A stretch of DNA of 64,000 bases from Streptomyces gardneri. GTDB lineage: Bacteria; Actinomycetota; Actinomycetes; Streptomycetales; Streptomycetaceae. Below, piece after piece: positions 42,430 to 51,308 of this stretch; the stretch's first letter is position 1, and each line of letters begins with the position of its first letter. The notes below the pieces were generated by a model. The model had not been told where the DNA came from, did no database searches, and was given only the letters and a program-made list of their open reading frames with translations. The position numbers and the translations under genes are program-made. The stretch is taken from contig NZ_BJMN01000015.1 of assembly GCF_006539185.1 (NCBI RefSeq), positions 1 through 64,000 on the forward strand, read 5' to 3'.

Positions 42430-43326
42430 GGCGTGTCTCCTTGGTCTGCTCGTTGGTTGATCAGATGTGTCCGTCCGGTTAGTGATCACTGATGCGATGT
42501 GGGGCCGGATCGAGCCGTTGATGCCGGCTGATCCGGTCCGTGGTCGGCGGTGGGCCGATCACCGCCGAACCTTGGAGGCCATCGCATGGAAGTACCGCAC
42601 TGGCTCGCCCTGGCGGGACCTGCCGGACGAGCTGGGCTCGTTCCAGACTGCTCACAAACGGCTGCTCAGGTGGGCCACGGACGGCACCTGGGAGAGGATC
42701 CTCACCGCGCTCCTGGCAGCGGCCGACGGTGCTGACGGCATCGGCTGGGCGGTTTCGGTGGACTCCACCGTCTGTCGGGCCCACCAGCATGCCGCCGGAG
42801 CCAGGAAAAAGGGGCTCCGGATCGGGCCGAACCTGAGGACCATGCGCTCGGCCGCTCCCGCGGCGGCCTGAGCACGAAGGTCCACCTCGCCAGCGACGAT
42901 CACGCTCGCCCCTTGGCCCTGCATGTCACGGCGGGCCAGGCAGGTGACGCGCCAGCCTTCGAGGCCGTCATGGCCGGCATTCGTGTTCCGCGAGGTGGAC
43001 CGGGAAGACCGCGGACGCGGCCGGACATCGTCCTGGCAGACCGCGCGTATTCGTCCCGCGCGATTCGAAGCCATCTCCGCCGGCGCGGGATCCCCACAGT
43101 GATCCCTCAGCCCTCCGACCAAGTCAGCCACCGCCTGCGGCGAGGCCGTGCCGGAGGCCGCCCGCCCGCTTTCGACGTCGAGGCTTACAAGCAGCGCAAC
43201 GCGGTCGAACGATGCATCAACCGACTGAAGCAGTGGCGCGGCCTGGCCATGCGAACGGACAAGCTAGCCGTCGCCTACCAGGCCGCACTCCACCTCGCTT
43301 CCATCCTCATCTGGGCTCGGTGGTGA
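42430..43326 (+). mobile_element. Second IS5-family element, right end missing
   Basis: The left end GGCGTGTCTCCTTGG begins immediately after CTAG (42426-42429). A complete transposase follows but no complementary end (GGAGACACG-type) was found between 43326 and 43800, so the right terminus appears deleted just after the transposase stop. The abutting first IS inserted into the CTAG at this element's left edge. Confidence 0.65.
42467..43326 (+). CDS. IS5-family transposase (ORFA/ORFB joined by -1 frameshift)
   Basis: ORFA from GTG 42467: ITDAMWGRIEPLMPADP, WKYRTGSPWRDLPDELG and Asp in [16 protein letters not shown]. Slippage at AAAAAGGGG (42806-42814) joins [35 protein letters not shown] (second Asp), QRNAVERCINRLKQWRGLA (Glu) and a complete C-terminus AALHLASILIWARW. 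DDE triad and both frames are intact, so a full-length protein of about 286 residues could be made. Related to, but distinct from, the transposase in the first IS. Confidence 0.85.
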
Positions 43327-43338
43327 CGAGCACGAGAG

Positions 43339-43548
43339 TCAGCCCGCTTGGACCCGCCTGCTACGCCGCCTCCGGACCTCATGCACGAGCTGCCAGACAG
43401 TCGCGACCTGAAGCAGCGCCGCCCAGGCGATGAACCATCCTGAATCGTCTCCGTTTAGATACGCCTGCACCGCGCCGGTGACGAGCATGAGGGCGACCAA
43501 AACGCCCACCGTCGATATAGCCAAGCTGATTCGATCAGTCACCTGCAA
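43339..43548 (-). CDS. Small two-TM membrane protein (69 aa)
   Basis: MQVTDRISLAISTVGVLVAL starts a first TM helix (to VTGAVQAYL), a short loop NGDDSG follows, then FIAWAALLQVATVWQLV, and a basic tail RRRRSRRVQAG places the C-terminus inside. No family recognised. It begins just past the truncated edge of the second IS. Confidence 0.5.
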   Translation of the reverse strand: MQVTDRISLAISTVGVLVALMLVTGAVQAYLNGDDSGWFIAWAALLQVATVWQLVHEVRRRRSRRVQAG

Positions 43549-43813
43549 AGTGTCCTGGCTCGATCGCCTTCATGCCTAGCCTGCGCGACCAAGTTTCACA
43601 GGCTTGCGCTGCAGCCCTGTTTGAGAGACAAGCTCTAGGGGTCGACCCCGTTTTGGTCACTGCGGGACTGTGCGGGCCCGACACCCACCGTGTTGGGACC
43701 ATCGCGTACGAGCAGGGGCACGTAGTCGGCCTGGCGCACAGAAGCAGTAAGAGTTCGCTGATGTACACCTCTATCCGGCACGAATGCCGATGCTCCGATA
43801 GGGGATGACATCA

Positions 43814-44569
43814 ATGGCATCAACTACCTCTACTGACAGCTCGGCTTCGCGCCGTGCCACGTTTGGCGCCCTGGCGGCCGGGCTCATGCTGCCGGTGGCC
43901 TTGTCAGCGTGCTCCAGTGGCGCCGAGGGCTCCGCAGCGAAGGACTCTGTGCCGAAAGACTCCGTGCGCGGATCGCAGTCGGCGCCGAGCCGCGGTGCGG
44001 CGGCCGGACCGCGCGACACCGCGGACCACAAAGTGCTCCTCGAGGGCTCTCTCGACCACAGCTACACAGCCCCTAGCCTTGCCGAGTTCGCCCGCCAGAC
44101 CAGGGCCGTCAACGTGATCAGCGGCACGGTCGCCGCCACCCGACCGCTGGTTACCGAGCCGGGTACCACCGTCGAGACGATCTTGACGATCTCCGTGCAA
44201 CGTCAGCGAGACGACAGCGCCCCGACCACCGCCGAAGTGCGGGAGCAGGGAGGTGTCGTCTCCGTCGCCCAGGTGCGCTCCGACTTCGAGGGCAAGCTGG
44301 GATGCAAGTTGACCGGTGAGGAGTCGGCCGAGACGGTCGACTACAGCTTCAACGGGATCACGCACGCGCAAGTCGGCGATCGAGTTCTCGTAGTGGTAGC
44401 CGACGATGCCTCCGTGCAGAACGAAGGTGCCTACGTCAGTCTGGCCCGGCTTGTAGGGGGAGGCGCCGCAGGCGGGTTGTCCAAGGCGTCCCCCACGAAG
44501 TTCACCTGGCCCGGCGAAGCCCCGAACCCAGCCTGGGAGACCGCCGTCGACGTGGAGTCCCTCATGTAG
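43814..44569 (+). CDS. Lipoprotein of unknown function
   Basis: About 251 residues. A signal with RRATFGALAAGLMLPVALSAC ends in the lipobox LSAC, so Cys near residue 30 is lipidated. A disordered Ser/Ala/Arg stretch follows, then a soluble beta-rich domain from about 75 (AVNVISGTVAATRPLV, TVETILTISVQRQRDD, YSFNGITHAQVGDRVLVVV). No domain was recognised; it may bind a ligand at the cell surface. AGGGG lies 9 bp before ATG 43814; ATG 43805 is an alternative. Confidence 0.7.
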   Translation: MASTTSTDSSASRRATFGALAAGLMLPVALSACSSGAEGSAAKDSVPKDSVRGSQSAPSRGAAAGPRDTADHKVLLEGSLDHSYTAPSLAEFARQTRAVNVISGTVAATRPLVTEPGTTVETILTISVQRQRDDSAPTTAEVREQGGVVSVAQVRSDFEGKLGCKLTGEESAETVDYSFNGITHAQVGDRVLVVVADDASVQNEGAYVSLARLVGGGAAGGLSKASPTKFTWPGEAPNPAWETAVDVESLM

Positions 44570-44777
44570 GGAAATCAGGGGCTATGGATGCTGTCGAGCG
44601 GACAAGTGCACGGGTGGCTTTGTTGGTGAGTTGCGAGGGCGTCGGTTACCCGGCGCCAAGAGCAGGCTGTCTTTCACGGGAGAGTGATGTCGCCGAGTTC
44701 TGGCTCTGGCTCACGTTCTGTGGTGTATCGCCTTCGTGGCGCGGGACGTTTGACGGCCGTTCGGCGGGGAGGTGCTG

Positions 44778-45368
44778 TCATGACTGGGCGGGCCTGGCGA
44801 GGCGTTCGGTGGGGCCGGCGAAGGAGGGGAAGAGCGTCCGCGTGGCGAGCAGCCAGGTGTCGTCCACCTTGCGGAACGTGTCTTCGTAGTGCCCCACCTG
44901 AACCGGGGGCCGCAGCGGTACGAGGCCCTCGCTGTAGCCGTCGACACGGTACGTGGTGAAGTACGTGGTGGCGGCGGTGTCCGCAGAGGTCACGGTAACC
45001 AGGATGTCGGTGCATATACGGCGTGACAGTCGGTCTGCGGGCCGGCTGCCGAAGTAGGTGCGTAGGGCGTCGTGCCCAGGCCGGCCCCGGCGAAGCTCGG
45101 TCAACAGGGCGACATGCAGGCGGGGCCAGACGCCCGCCTTGGTCCATTCCCGCAGTCGACTCCAGGCCGTCACGCCGGAACAGCCCATGGTCTCCGCGGG
45201 GACATCGCGCCACGCGACACCGGTCCGCAGCACGGACATGACGCCGGCGAGCGCCCCTCGGTCGGGAACACACAGCCGCCCCGGGGGGCGGTGACGTCGC
45301 TCGAGAACGGGCGGCAGAAGCGGGGCCAGCCGCTCCCGCAGGTCGTCAGGAACAAGATCAGCGCGCAC
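44778..45368 (-). pseudogene. Chimera: IS5-type transposase N-terminus fused to a SnoaL-like domain
   Basis: One open frame of 196 residues joins unrelated parts. Residues 1-93 are a transposase N-terminus (LVPDDLRERLAPLLPPVLER, VLRTGVAWRDVPAETMG, LREWTKAGVWPRLHVALL). From about residue 95 it is the second half of a SnoaL/NTF2-like protein (GHDALRTYFGSRPADRLSRR, TYFTTYRVDGYSEG, VQVGHYEDTFRKVDDTWLLATRTLF). The junction is near 45089. It formed when an IS end landed in a SnoaL-like gene and later lost its own 3' part. The fused product is unlikely to transpose; whether it folds is unknown. Confidence 0.75.
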
Positions 45369-45448
45369 GCGGACACCCTGCAGACCAGGGTCGCCGAGCG
45401 CAAGACCCCACAGTTCAACACCCAGGAACGATCAGTAAGAGGGTTGGA

Positions 45449-45915
45449 TCACGTCTCTCGCCGTTTGGTCGGCCAGGAGGTCTCCTGGAGAACGTCCTCA
45501 GGAGTCGGTACTGCGTCCGGGAAGTGCTGGCGGATCTCCCGAACCACCGAGGCATCCGCGGTACAGAGGTCCCAAGTCGTGCTGTCGAACTTCCGCAGCG
45601 CCACCTTCAGCTCCTCGCCCGCATATCCCGCGAAGTCCGCGTCAACAAACTGAAGGTCCGGCGCGACGAGGGCCAGTAGCTCCAGGGTGCCGATCCCGGC
45701 ACCGGAGGAAGCCTTCTCGATCTCGGTAAAACTGGTGACCAGTCGGGCGTCGTCGATCCGCACCTTCCAAGGAGGCCGAGCCCAAAGCTCCCGAGGGGCA
45801 CAAGGAGTTCCGCCAGCGTGACGTAGCGCCGATCGGAGGCGCGGTCCTGCCCAGGGAGACGGTCACGCCAGGCCGCGAACGTGATCGACTGAAATGCGCC
45901 GGCGGGGCTTGCCAT
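45449..45915 (-). pseudogene. Hypothetical protein gene with a 1-nt frameshift
   Basis: ATG 45915 opens MASPAGAFQSITFAAWRDRL, RYVTLAELLVPLGSFGLGLL. Near 45762-45768 the frame must change by one base to continue as RIDDARLVTSFTEIEKA, LELLALVAPDLQFVDADFAG and DLCTADASVVREIRQHFPDA. Both halves look coding and the original protein would be about 155 residues. No family is recognised. The neighbouring transposase end lies 80 bp downstream. Confidence 0.55.
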
Positions 45916-46256
45916 CGATGCGGGCTCCGTTCGCTTGCGAGGCTCAGTGTGCTCTCACAGCATGATCTTCCTCGACCGCAGCTGCAGATCATTGTGAAAC
46001 CGCCAGTTGGCTGGCGGGAGCGCCATTCGAAACGTCGATATGCGAGCCGGATCTGGGGGCTTTGAGCTGGACCAAACTCTTCCGCTGCGCAGCGACACGG
46101 AATCCGACGCTGAACGGTCGATCCGCCAACGGCCGCTCCCGCTCGTTGGATGTACTGCCGGACATCCATCGCGACGCCTGCGCAGACCCTGTGACCTGCG
46201 TGAAGACCCCGTGAAGAAGATGATCATGGACGAACGGAGGCGCTTAGCCTGCCCGA
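45916..46256. other. Intergenic region upstream of the secreted ricin-domain protein
   Basis: About 340 bp with no convincing gene. The last 70 bp hold two copies of GTGA followed by AGACC/AGAAG and probably the promoter of the rightward gene, but no clear -35/-10 pair is visible. Confidence 0.35.
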
Positions 46257-47975
46257 ATGAAACTCATGTTCGGACGAAGAAGTCGCTTCGCCCAGTTCGC
46301 ACTCGGCGCGGCCGTGGCCGCCTCGGTCCTGCTTCCCGCCCAGCACGCCCAGGCCGCCTCAGGTCTGGACCCGTTCACCGCGAACTTCAAGCTCACCCGC
46401 GTCGACGGGGACAAGACGGGCCTCATCGACTCCGCCGAGGCCGCCGGAGTCGCCAAGGCGTCCGTCACCGACGTCCTGGGCACCCGTACGGGACGTCCGG
46501 GGCTCTGTCATGCCACCGGACTGAACGGCGCCCTCAAGCCCGACGGGTTCTGCTGGGACGACGAGGACGACCGGTCCAACTACGCGGAGGGCGGCGGCGG
46601 CTGGATGCCGCAGGGCTTCGCGGGTTCGCATGCCGCCACCGCCGACGGGCTGTATGCGGGGCGCTCCCTCACCGCCACCGCCTGGTACCACGGCACGTGG
46701 GTCAAGGACCGGAAGCCGTCGGAGACCGTCGAGGACTACGCGCGGGTCACGATCACGGAGTCGACCGGCGGCCAGGTCAAGTACGGGCACATCGCGCTTG
46801 TGGAGCCGGTCAACGGCAACTTCAAGCCCCTTGAGTACACCTCGCACTCGGACGGCGTCGCCTGGTACGGCAACCGGCTGTTCGTCGCCAACGGCGCGGA
46901 ACTCCAGGTCTTCGACCTGACGCGCATGTGGCGCATGAACGACACCACGAGCGCTCTCACGCGCCTGAACGCGGGCAAGACCTCCGCCCGGTTCCACCTC
47001 TGGGCGATGCCGCTCGTCGCCCGCTACAGCACCATCAGCACCGCCGCGGTCGACAACGTCTCCACGGCCTGGCTCAACAACAGCCCCCGCGCCTGCGGTC
47101 CGAGCCTCAACAACGAGCTGTGCCTGAGCAGCCTCAGCATCGACCGCTCCGGCGCGACGCCGGCCCTGGTCTCGGTGGAGAACCGTTCGGGCGCGGGCGC
47201 CCGCATCGTCCGCTGGCCCCTGTCGGCCCTCGGCACCGGCCTTCCCACCACGGTGGCCTCGGAGACCACGGGCTACTCCTCGCCCGTCTGGGGCATCCAG
47301 GGCACGGCCACGGACGGCACCAACTACTACATGAGCGGTACGTGCCCGACGTACTGGCCGGGCGGCACCGAGCTCTACTCCTGCATCCACGTGGCCAAGC
47401 CCGGCGAAGCGCCCCACGTCCTCACCCAGGCGCCGCAGCTGACCCAGGGCCTCTCCTGGGACCCGCTCGCCAAGCGGCTCTGGGGCGCCAACGAGGCGCT
47501 CGTGGACTCCAGCGGACCGCGCAGGGTCGTGTTCAACATCGAGCCCGACGCCGGCAAGCCCGTCGACGGCTGGAGCTGGCTCACCAACTTCCACCAGGCG
47601 GGCTCCGTCTGCGCGACACCCCAGGGCAACGGCACGGCCAACGGCACGCCGATCACGGTGTGGACCTGCACGGGAGCGGACGCCCAGCGCTGGAAGTACG
47701 AGAACGGCCTGATCGTCCACAAGGCGAGCGGCAAGTGCATCACCCCCGAAGCGAACGGCGCGAACACCAACGGCGCGCTCCTGACCCTGTGGACGTGCAA
47801 CCCCTCCAGCGACGTCCAGCGGTTCTCCCCCTCGGCCGACGGCAGCGCCGTGAACGCCTACGGCAAGGCCATCACGCCGAAGGGCAACTCCTTCGGCAAC
47901 GGCGTCTGGCTGACCCTATGGACCCAGGGCAGCCCCACCCCTGACGTCCAGGACTGGGTGGTGAAGGGCTTCTAG
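46257..47975 (+). CDS. Secreted protein with C-terminal ricin-type lectin domain
   Basis: A 572-residue exported protein. Signal residues 1-35 (RRSRFAQFALGAAVAASVLL, cleavage near AQAAS). Residues about 40-430 form a repeat-rich, probably propeller-like region (VAWYGNRLFVANGAELQVFDL, YGHIALVEP, SPVWGIQGTATDGTNYYMSG, GLSWDPLAKRLWGANEAL) that places it with Streptomyces secreted proteins of unknown function. Residues about 440-570 form a beta-trefoil lectin (SVCATPQGNGTANGTPITVW, GKCITPEANGANTNGALLTLW). A polysaccharide-binding role fits the glycosidase-rich surroundings. A strong terminator follows. Confidence 0.8.
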   Translation: MKLMFGRRSRFAQFALGAAVAASVLLPAQHAQAASGLDPFTANFKLTRVDGDKTGLIDSAEAAGVAKASVTDVLGTRTGRPGLCHATGLNGALKPDGFCWDDEDDRSNYAEGGGGWMPQGFAGSHAATADGLYAGRSLTATAWYHGTWVKDRKPSETVEDYARVTITESTGGQVKYGHIALVEPVNGNFKPLEYTSHSDGVAWYGNRLFVANGAELQVFDLTRMWRMNDTTSALTRLNAGKTSARFHLWAMPLVARYSTISTAAVDNVSTAWLNNSPRACGPSLNNELCLSSLSIDRSGATPALVSVENRSGAGARIVRWPLSALGTGLPTTVASETTGYSSPVWGIQGTATDGTNYYMSGTCPTYWPGGTELYSCIHVAKPGEAPHVLTQAPQLTQGLSWDPLAKRLWGANEALVDSSGPRRVVFNIEPDAGKPVDGWSWLTNFHQAGSVCATPQGNGTANGTPITVWTCTGADAQRWKYENGLIVHKASGKCITPEANGANTNGALLTLWTCNPSSDVQRFSPSADGSAVNAYGKAITPKGNSFGNGVWLTLWTQGSPTPDVQDWVVKGF

Positions 47976-48024
47976 CCCCGCACCGGGGCTTCCGGGCCCC
48001 GCACCCGCTCCCCGGACACCGACA

Positions 48025-48054
48025 AGGGGCCGGCCCGCGCCGGGGCCGGCCCCT
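48025..48054 (+). terminator. Terminator after the secreted ricin-domain gene
   Basis: An 11-bp GC stem (AGGGGCCGGCC, 48025-48035, with its complement 48044-48054) and a short loop, 50 bp after the stop at 47975. Confidence 0.72.
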
Positions 48055-48149
48055 CTGTGATCACGGGGCAGGACGCGCAGACTGGGAGGAGGAGGGACGA
48101 ACCCCGTACGGGTTCGTCCGCCGTCTCCGTCGGCACCAGGGCGGTCACC

Positions 48150-48464
48150 ATGAGTTATTCCACCGATGACCAGCGGATTCTCGAGGCGATCGAGCGCCGC
48201 CTCACTCACGACGACCCCGCCCTCGCAACCCGGATCGACGCGCTGAACAAGCAGTTCCCCCACGTACCCCGCACACCCGAGGGCGGCCGGACCCGGAGAC
48301 GCAGTCCGCGTGTCGTGACGGCGGCGGTACTGGCCGTCATCGCCCTGCTGGCGCTCATCCTCACCGTCATGCTGGGCAGCCACTCCACCCCTCCGGCAGG
48401 AGTGGACGGCGGACCCGCCGCGCTCTCGTATCTATCGGCATACGACGGCCGCGCGCTCCTGTAG
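48150..48464 (+). CDS. DUF3040 family small membrane protein
   Basis: A 104-residue protein. The N-terminus MSYSTDDQRILEAIERRLTH, DDPALATRIDALNKQF matches the DUF3040 start (cytoplasmic helix preceding a membrane part). One clear TM helix, VVTAAVLAVIALLALILTVML, follows a basic RTRRRSPR stretch. Family members have two TM helices as a rule, so this is a single-TM variant. ATG 48150 is given by the family start. Function unknown. Confidence 0.75.
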   Translation: MSYSTDDQRILEAIERRLTHDDPALATRIDALNKQFPHVPRTPEGGRTRRRSPRVVTAAVLAVIALLALILTVMLGSHSTPPAGVDGGPAALSYLSAYDGRALL

Positions 48465-48883
48465 TCGGCGGCCCGGCCCGACGACGACGCCGTCCACTAC
48501 GGGCCAGCGCCGTAAGCGTATGGCGTCGTACTCGCTCGTCTCGGTGTACCGGAATTCCCCGTCGTCGACGGCCGACTTGCCCTTCTCTTCCGTCTCACCG
48601 CTGACGCACGGGCCGCCGTCTCGGCCGCGCGGCTGGTGGCCGGGGCGGCGTAGGGGACGGTCACGGTGGTGGGGGGCGGTGGAGGTCGTGCAGGTGAGCG
48701 CGGACAGGCAGCGCAGTGGGGTCATCGGCAACGGGGTCTCATCGCGGCCTCACCCCGGCGGCGGGGGCGGCGCGCGGATGCAGCGGGAGCGTGTTGGGGC
48801 GGCGCAGGACGTCCCCGGGGCCCGGCGCCGCCCGATCGCACGGCAGGGGTCAGGACGCCGGCGTGTAGTGGACGACCGTGGAC
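48465..48883. other. Gene-poor stretch, no feature recognised
   Basis: About 420 bp. Short frames exist; the minus strand around 48500-48600 reads DDGEFRYTETSEYDAIRLRR, which may be the end of a lost gene, but no family is recognised. Confidence 0.35.
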
Positions 48884-48997
48884 TCACACGCCTTCGGCGT
48901 AGACCTTCAGCGCGTCCGCCTCCGCCTGGTCCGCGGCCAGACCCCAGCGCAGCTTCGTCGCCGTCCACTCACCGATGTACCGGCAGTGTGCGTCGGG
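48884..48997 (-). pseudogene. C-terminal fragment of an HNH (DUF1524-type) nuclease
   Basis: The minus strand reads CRYIGEWTATKLRWGLAADQ, AEADALKVYAEGV, then a stop. This is the C-terminal end seen in HNH/DUF1524 (GmrSD-like) proteins of Streptomyces, where a Tyr/Trp segment follows the catalytic region. Only about 35 residues survive; upstream DNA belongs to the opposite-strand tail-fibre-like gene. Confidence 0.5.
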
Positions 48998-49778
48998 CAG
49001 CGGCGGTGGCGAAAACCACTTTGCTGGCGATTGGCCGACGGCGCTCAGAGCCGACACCGGCCCCAACCCCATCGGGGACTCAGACACGCTGTTGGTCGCC
49101 AACCGAGCCACCCACGGAAACTCGACGGGCATCAGGAGCTCCGGCTGGACAGGTGTGTACGGCTTCAGTACCGCACACGGCGTGTGCTCGGGAGGCGCAG
49201 CAGTCAAGGGAGACGTCATCGGGGCGGCTGGGATGGGCGTGTACGGGGTCGGATCCGGTGCACCGGACACAGCCTCTGAGGGCCCGTTCTGGGGGCGCAG
49301 GTCGGTCGGTGTGTTCGGGAAGGCCGGCAATTTGCAGTGCCTCGCGGGGTGGTTCAGCGGCGATGTGGTGGTCTGGGGCCGCCTCGTGGTGGGTGGCGGC
49401 AAGTCCTTCTTGATCGACCATCCCCTGGACCCTGAGAACCGCTACCTGCAGCACGCCTGCGTCGAGTCCCCGGAACCGCTCAACATCTGTCGTGGAACCG
49501 TCGTGACAGACGACAACGGCCAAGCCGCCGTCCAGCTACCTGCCTACTTCGAGGCTTTGAACACGAACGTCACCCACCAGCTGACGGTCATCGGCCAGTT
49601 TGCGCAGGCCGTCGTCTCCGAGGAGATCCCATCGCAGCCGAGCAAGCCAAGAATCATGACGACCGTGGCAGGTACGTCCACGCCCGAGGCGTGGGGAAAG
49701 TGGAAGGAACTGGGCCTCCACTATGAGCGAGAAGCCGCGCTCAGCGCTCCGGCAGTCGAAGGTCCAGGGACTGACTGA
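48975..49778 (+). CDS. Tail-fibre-like/collar-type protein, probably 5'-truncated
   Basis: A frame of 267 residues. Residues about 50-125 have repeating Gly-Val-Tyr/Phe-Gly units (WTGVYGFSTAHGVCSGG, MGVYGVGSG, SVGVFGKAGN) like the beta-helical repeats of bacterial proteins related to phage tail fibres. Residues about 125-220 are the conserved end domain: WFSGDVVVWGRLVVGGGKSF, IDHPLDPENRYLQHACVESP, TVVTDDNGQAAVQLPAYFEA and QLTVIGQFAQAVVSEEI. Homologues are much longer and often have many more repeats. The 5' part overlaps an opposite-strand HNH remnant, so the gene has lost its beginning. Confidence 0.6.
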   Translation: MYRQCASGSGGGENHFAGDWPTALRADTGPNPIGDSDTLLVANRATHGNSTGIRSSGWTGVYGFSTAHGVCSGGAAVKGDVIGAAGMGVYGVGSGAPDTASEGPFWGRRSVGVFGKAGNLQCLAGWFSGDVVVWGRLVVGGGKSFLIDHPLDPENRYLQHACVESPEPLNICRGTVVTDDNGQAAVQLPAYFEALNTNVTHQLTVIGQFAQAVVSEEIPSQPSKPRIMTTVAGTSTPEAWGKWKELGLHYEREAALSAPAVEGPGTD

Positions 49779-50028
49779 CACTCCAGCCTGCGCCGTCACG
49801 CTCTGGCAGTGCGATGCGCAGCTCGTGCAGTCGGATGGCAAGACCCACGAAGGTCGCCGGGATGTGCCGGTGGCACCGAGGGTGCGCACGTCCGTGTTGT
49901 CGGTGAGGCACACGTCCAGGCGCCAGCATCGAGACCGGAACCGACTCCTACCGCCTCGCCAGCACAGGAGCCCGCGCCGAAGCCGCGGCCAGCTAGCTTC
50001 CGCCAGGACCGTCGGCCACCTCTCCAGC

Positions 50029-50305
50029 TCAAGGGGATTTGGCCGGCGGGCCATCGGAACGAAGCGTGGTCCACAACTCGTCGAGGATCACAGGCCCTGG
50101 GTAACGCACGGGCTGGCCAATATCGGATGACCAACTGGGACGGACGCGTTCGACGAAGTCTGTGAAGTCGTTCCGCAGATACCGAGAATCGGACGGCTTC
50201 AGCCGAATCTGTTGGCGGCTATCAACCCACCAGATCTCAAAATCGGCAACTGTGCCTTCCGCCGGCCAGTCCTCGCTCTCGTCCGGCAGCAACAGGACGT
50301 CGACG
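50029..50305 (-). pseudogene. Hypothetical protein, 3' part only
   Basis: The minus strand encodes LLLPDESEDWPAEGTVADFE, IWWVDSRQQIRLKPSDSRYL, then DFTDFVERVRPSW and VILDELWTTL before a stop. It looks coding, but upstream of about 50305 the DNA belongs to an opposite-strand methyltransferase fragment. No family recognised. Confidence 0.45.
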
Positions 50306-50566
50306 CCGTGGTCCGGCGGTTGCCCTTGCGCGTCCCGCACGGCGATTTCGCGGCGCGTACGGAGGGGCGACGTTTCGACCTGGTCGTGACGAACCCTCCC
50401 TACATGCCGGCTCCCAGGGCCCGGTTGCCCTCGCGAGGCCCGGAGCGGGCCTGGGGCGCGGGCCCCGACGGTCGCCTGGTGATCGACCGGATCTGTGCGG
50501 CCGTTCCGGCCCTGCTGCGCCCGGACGGTGTCCTGCTGATGGTGCACTCGGGCATGTGCGGGGGCG
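50306..50566 (+). pseudogene. HemK-like methyltransferase internal fragment
   Basis: The plus strand reads RVPHGDFAARTEGRRFDLVV then TNPPYMPAP, the NPPY motif of N5-glutamine/HemK-type SAM methyltransferases, then RAWGAGPDGRLVIDRICAAV and DGVLLMVHSGMCG. The start is replaced at about 50306 and the end lost near 50566, where the STAS gene begins on the other strand. About 85 residues remain. Confidence 0.65.
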
Positions 50567-50605
50567 GAGACGACGGTGTAGGCGCCTGCGCCGCTCCCGG
50601 TGGGA

Positions 50606-50968
50606 TCAGACTTCGGGCTCGCGGTCCTGGGGGACGGGGCCTATCGCGAACAGCCCGACCGTGTCGGTGATCTCCATCAGGCGCAGCATCTGATGGGAGG
50701 GCGCCCCCAGCCGGAGGGGGTGACCCGACTCCATGGCCCATTGCCGGGCAGTCAGGAGCGCGTTGAGACCGGAGGAGTCGCAGAAGGACGAGTACGTGAG
50801 ATCGATGATCACCTCGGTCGCGGGAGGCGCTCCGGCGATCGCTCCGAGGAGCGCCGACCGGACCTCGTCCGCATGGTGCATGTCCAGATCCCCCGACACC
50901 CGCACCACGCATGCCTTCGGAGGCGCTCCGGCCGGGCGGAGTTCTCTTGCTTCTTCCAGGTGGGCCAT
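50606..50968 (-). CDS. STAS-domain anti-sigma-factor antagonist
   Basis: A 120-residue single-domain protein. VVRVSGDLDMHHADEVRSAL is the first STAS strand-helix and VIIDLTYSSFCDSSGLNALL contains the phosphorylatable Ser in DSSGLN. LRLMEITDTVGLFAI closes the fold. Such proteins sequester anti-sigma kinases when unphosphorylated. ATG 50968 gives the expected length (GTG 50971 also possible). No kinase or sigma gene is adjacent; the SpoIIE/HATPase protein at 16975-19152 is of the kind that acts on this family. Confidence 0.85.
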   Translation of the reverse strand: MAHLEEARELRPAGAPPKACVVRVSGDLDMHHADEVRSALLGAIAGAPPATEVIIDLTYSSFCDSSGLNALLTARQWAMESGHPLRLGAPSHQMLRLMEITDTVGLFAIGPVPQDREPEV

Positions 50969-51308
50969 CACGACTGTTCACCTCACACATGGCGACTGCC
51001 CGGAATTGCCCGTGTCATACGGAACGTCCGGCCGGTCCCGTCACCCGGGTGCGGCCGACGGCTCCACGTTCCCGTCCGCCGCGGTGTCGACGTGCATCGC
51101 GGCCTCTTCGGCGGGCGCTGCGCCGTCGTCCGGACCGACGTCCCGGGCGACGGCGTGATCGACGTGTCCGGGCCGCGAGCGAACCGGCGCCGGCCGTCCG
51201 GCCTGGGTCGCTCCCGCCTGCTCGTCGACGAGCTCACCGTCGCCTCCCGGGAGGTCTCCCATGCTGTCTCTCCGGCCAGGCGAGTCGAAGACGTCCAGCC
51301 GCAGCTCG
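50969..51308. other. Gene-poor stretch, no feature recognised
   Basis: About 340 bp between the STAS gene and the Rho-N-like small gene. A plus-strand segment around 51120-51260 (DVPGDGVIDVSG, LLVDELTVASREVSHAV) has some coding character but no recognised family. Confidence 0.3.

Noticed and set aside
43549..43804. Short frames on both strands before the lipoprotein gene
   Set aside because: Neither has a ribosome-binding site or recognisable sequence; composition does not favour coding.
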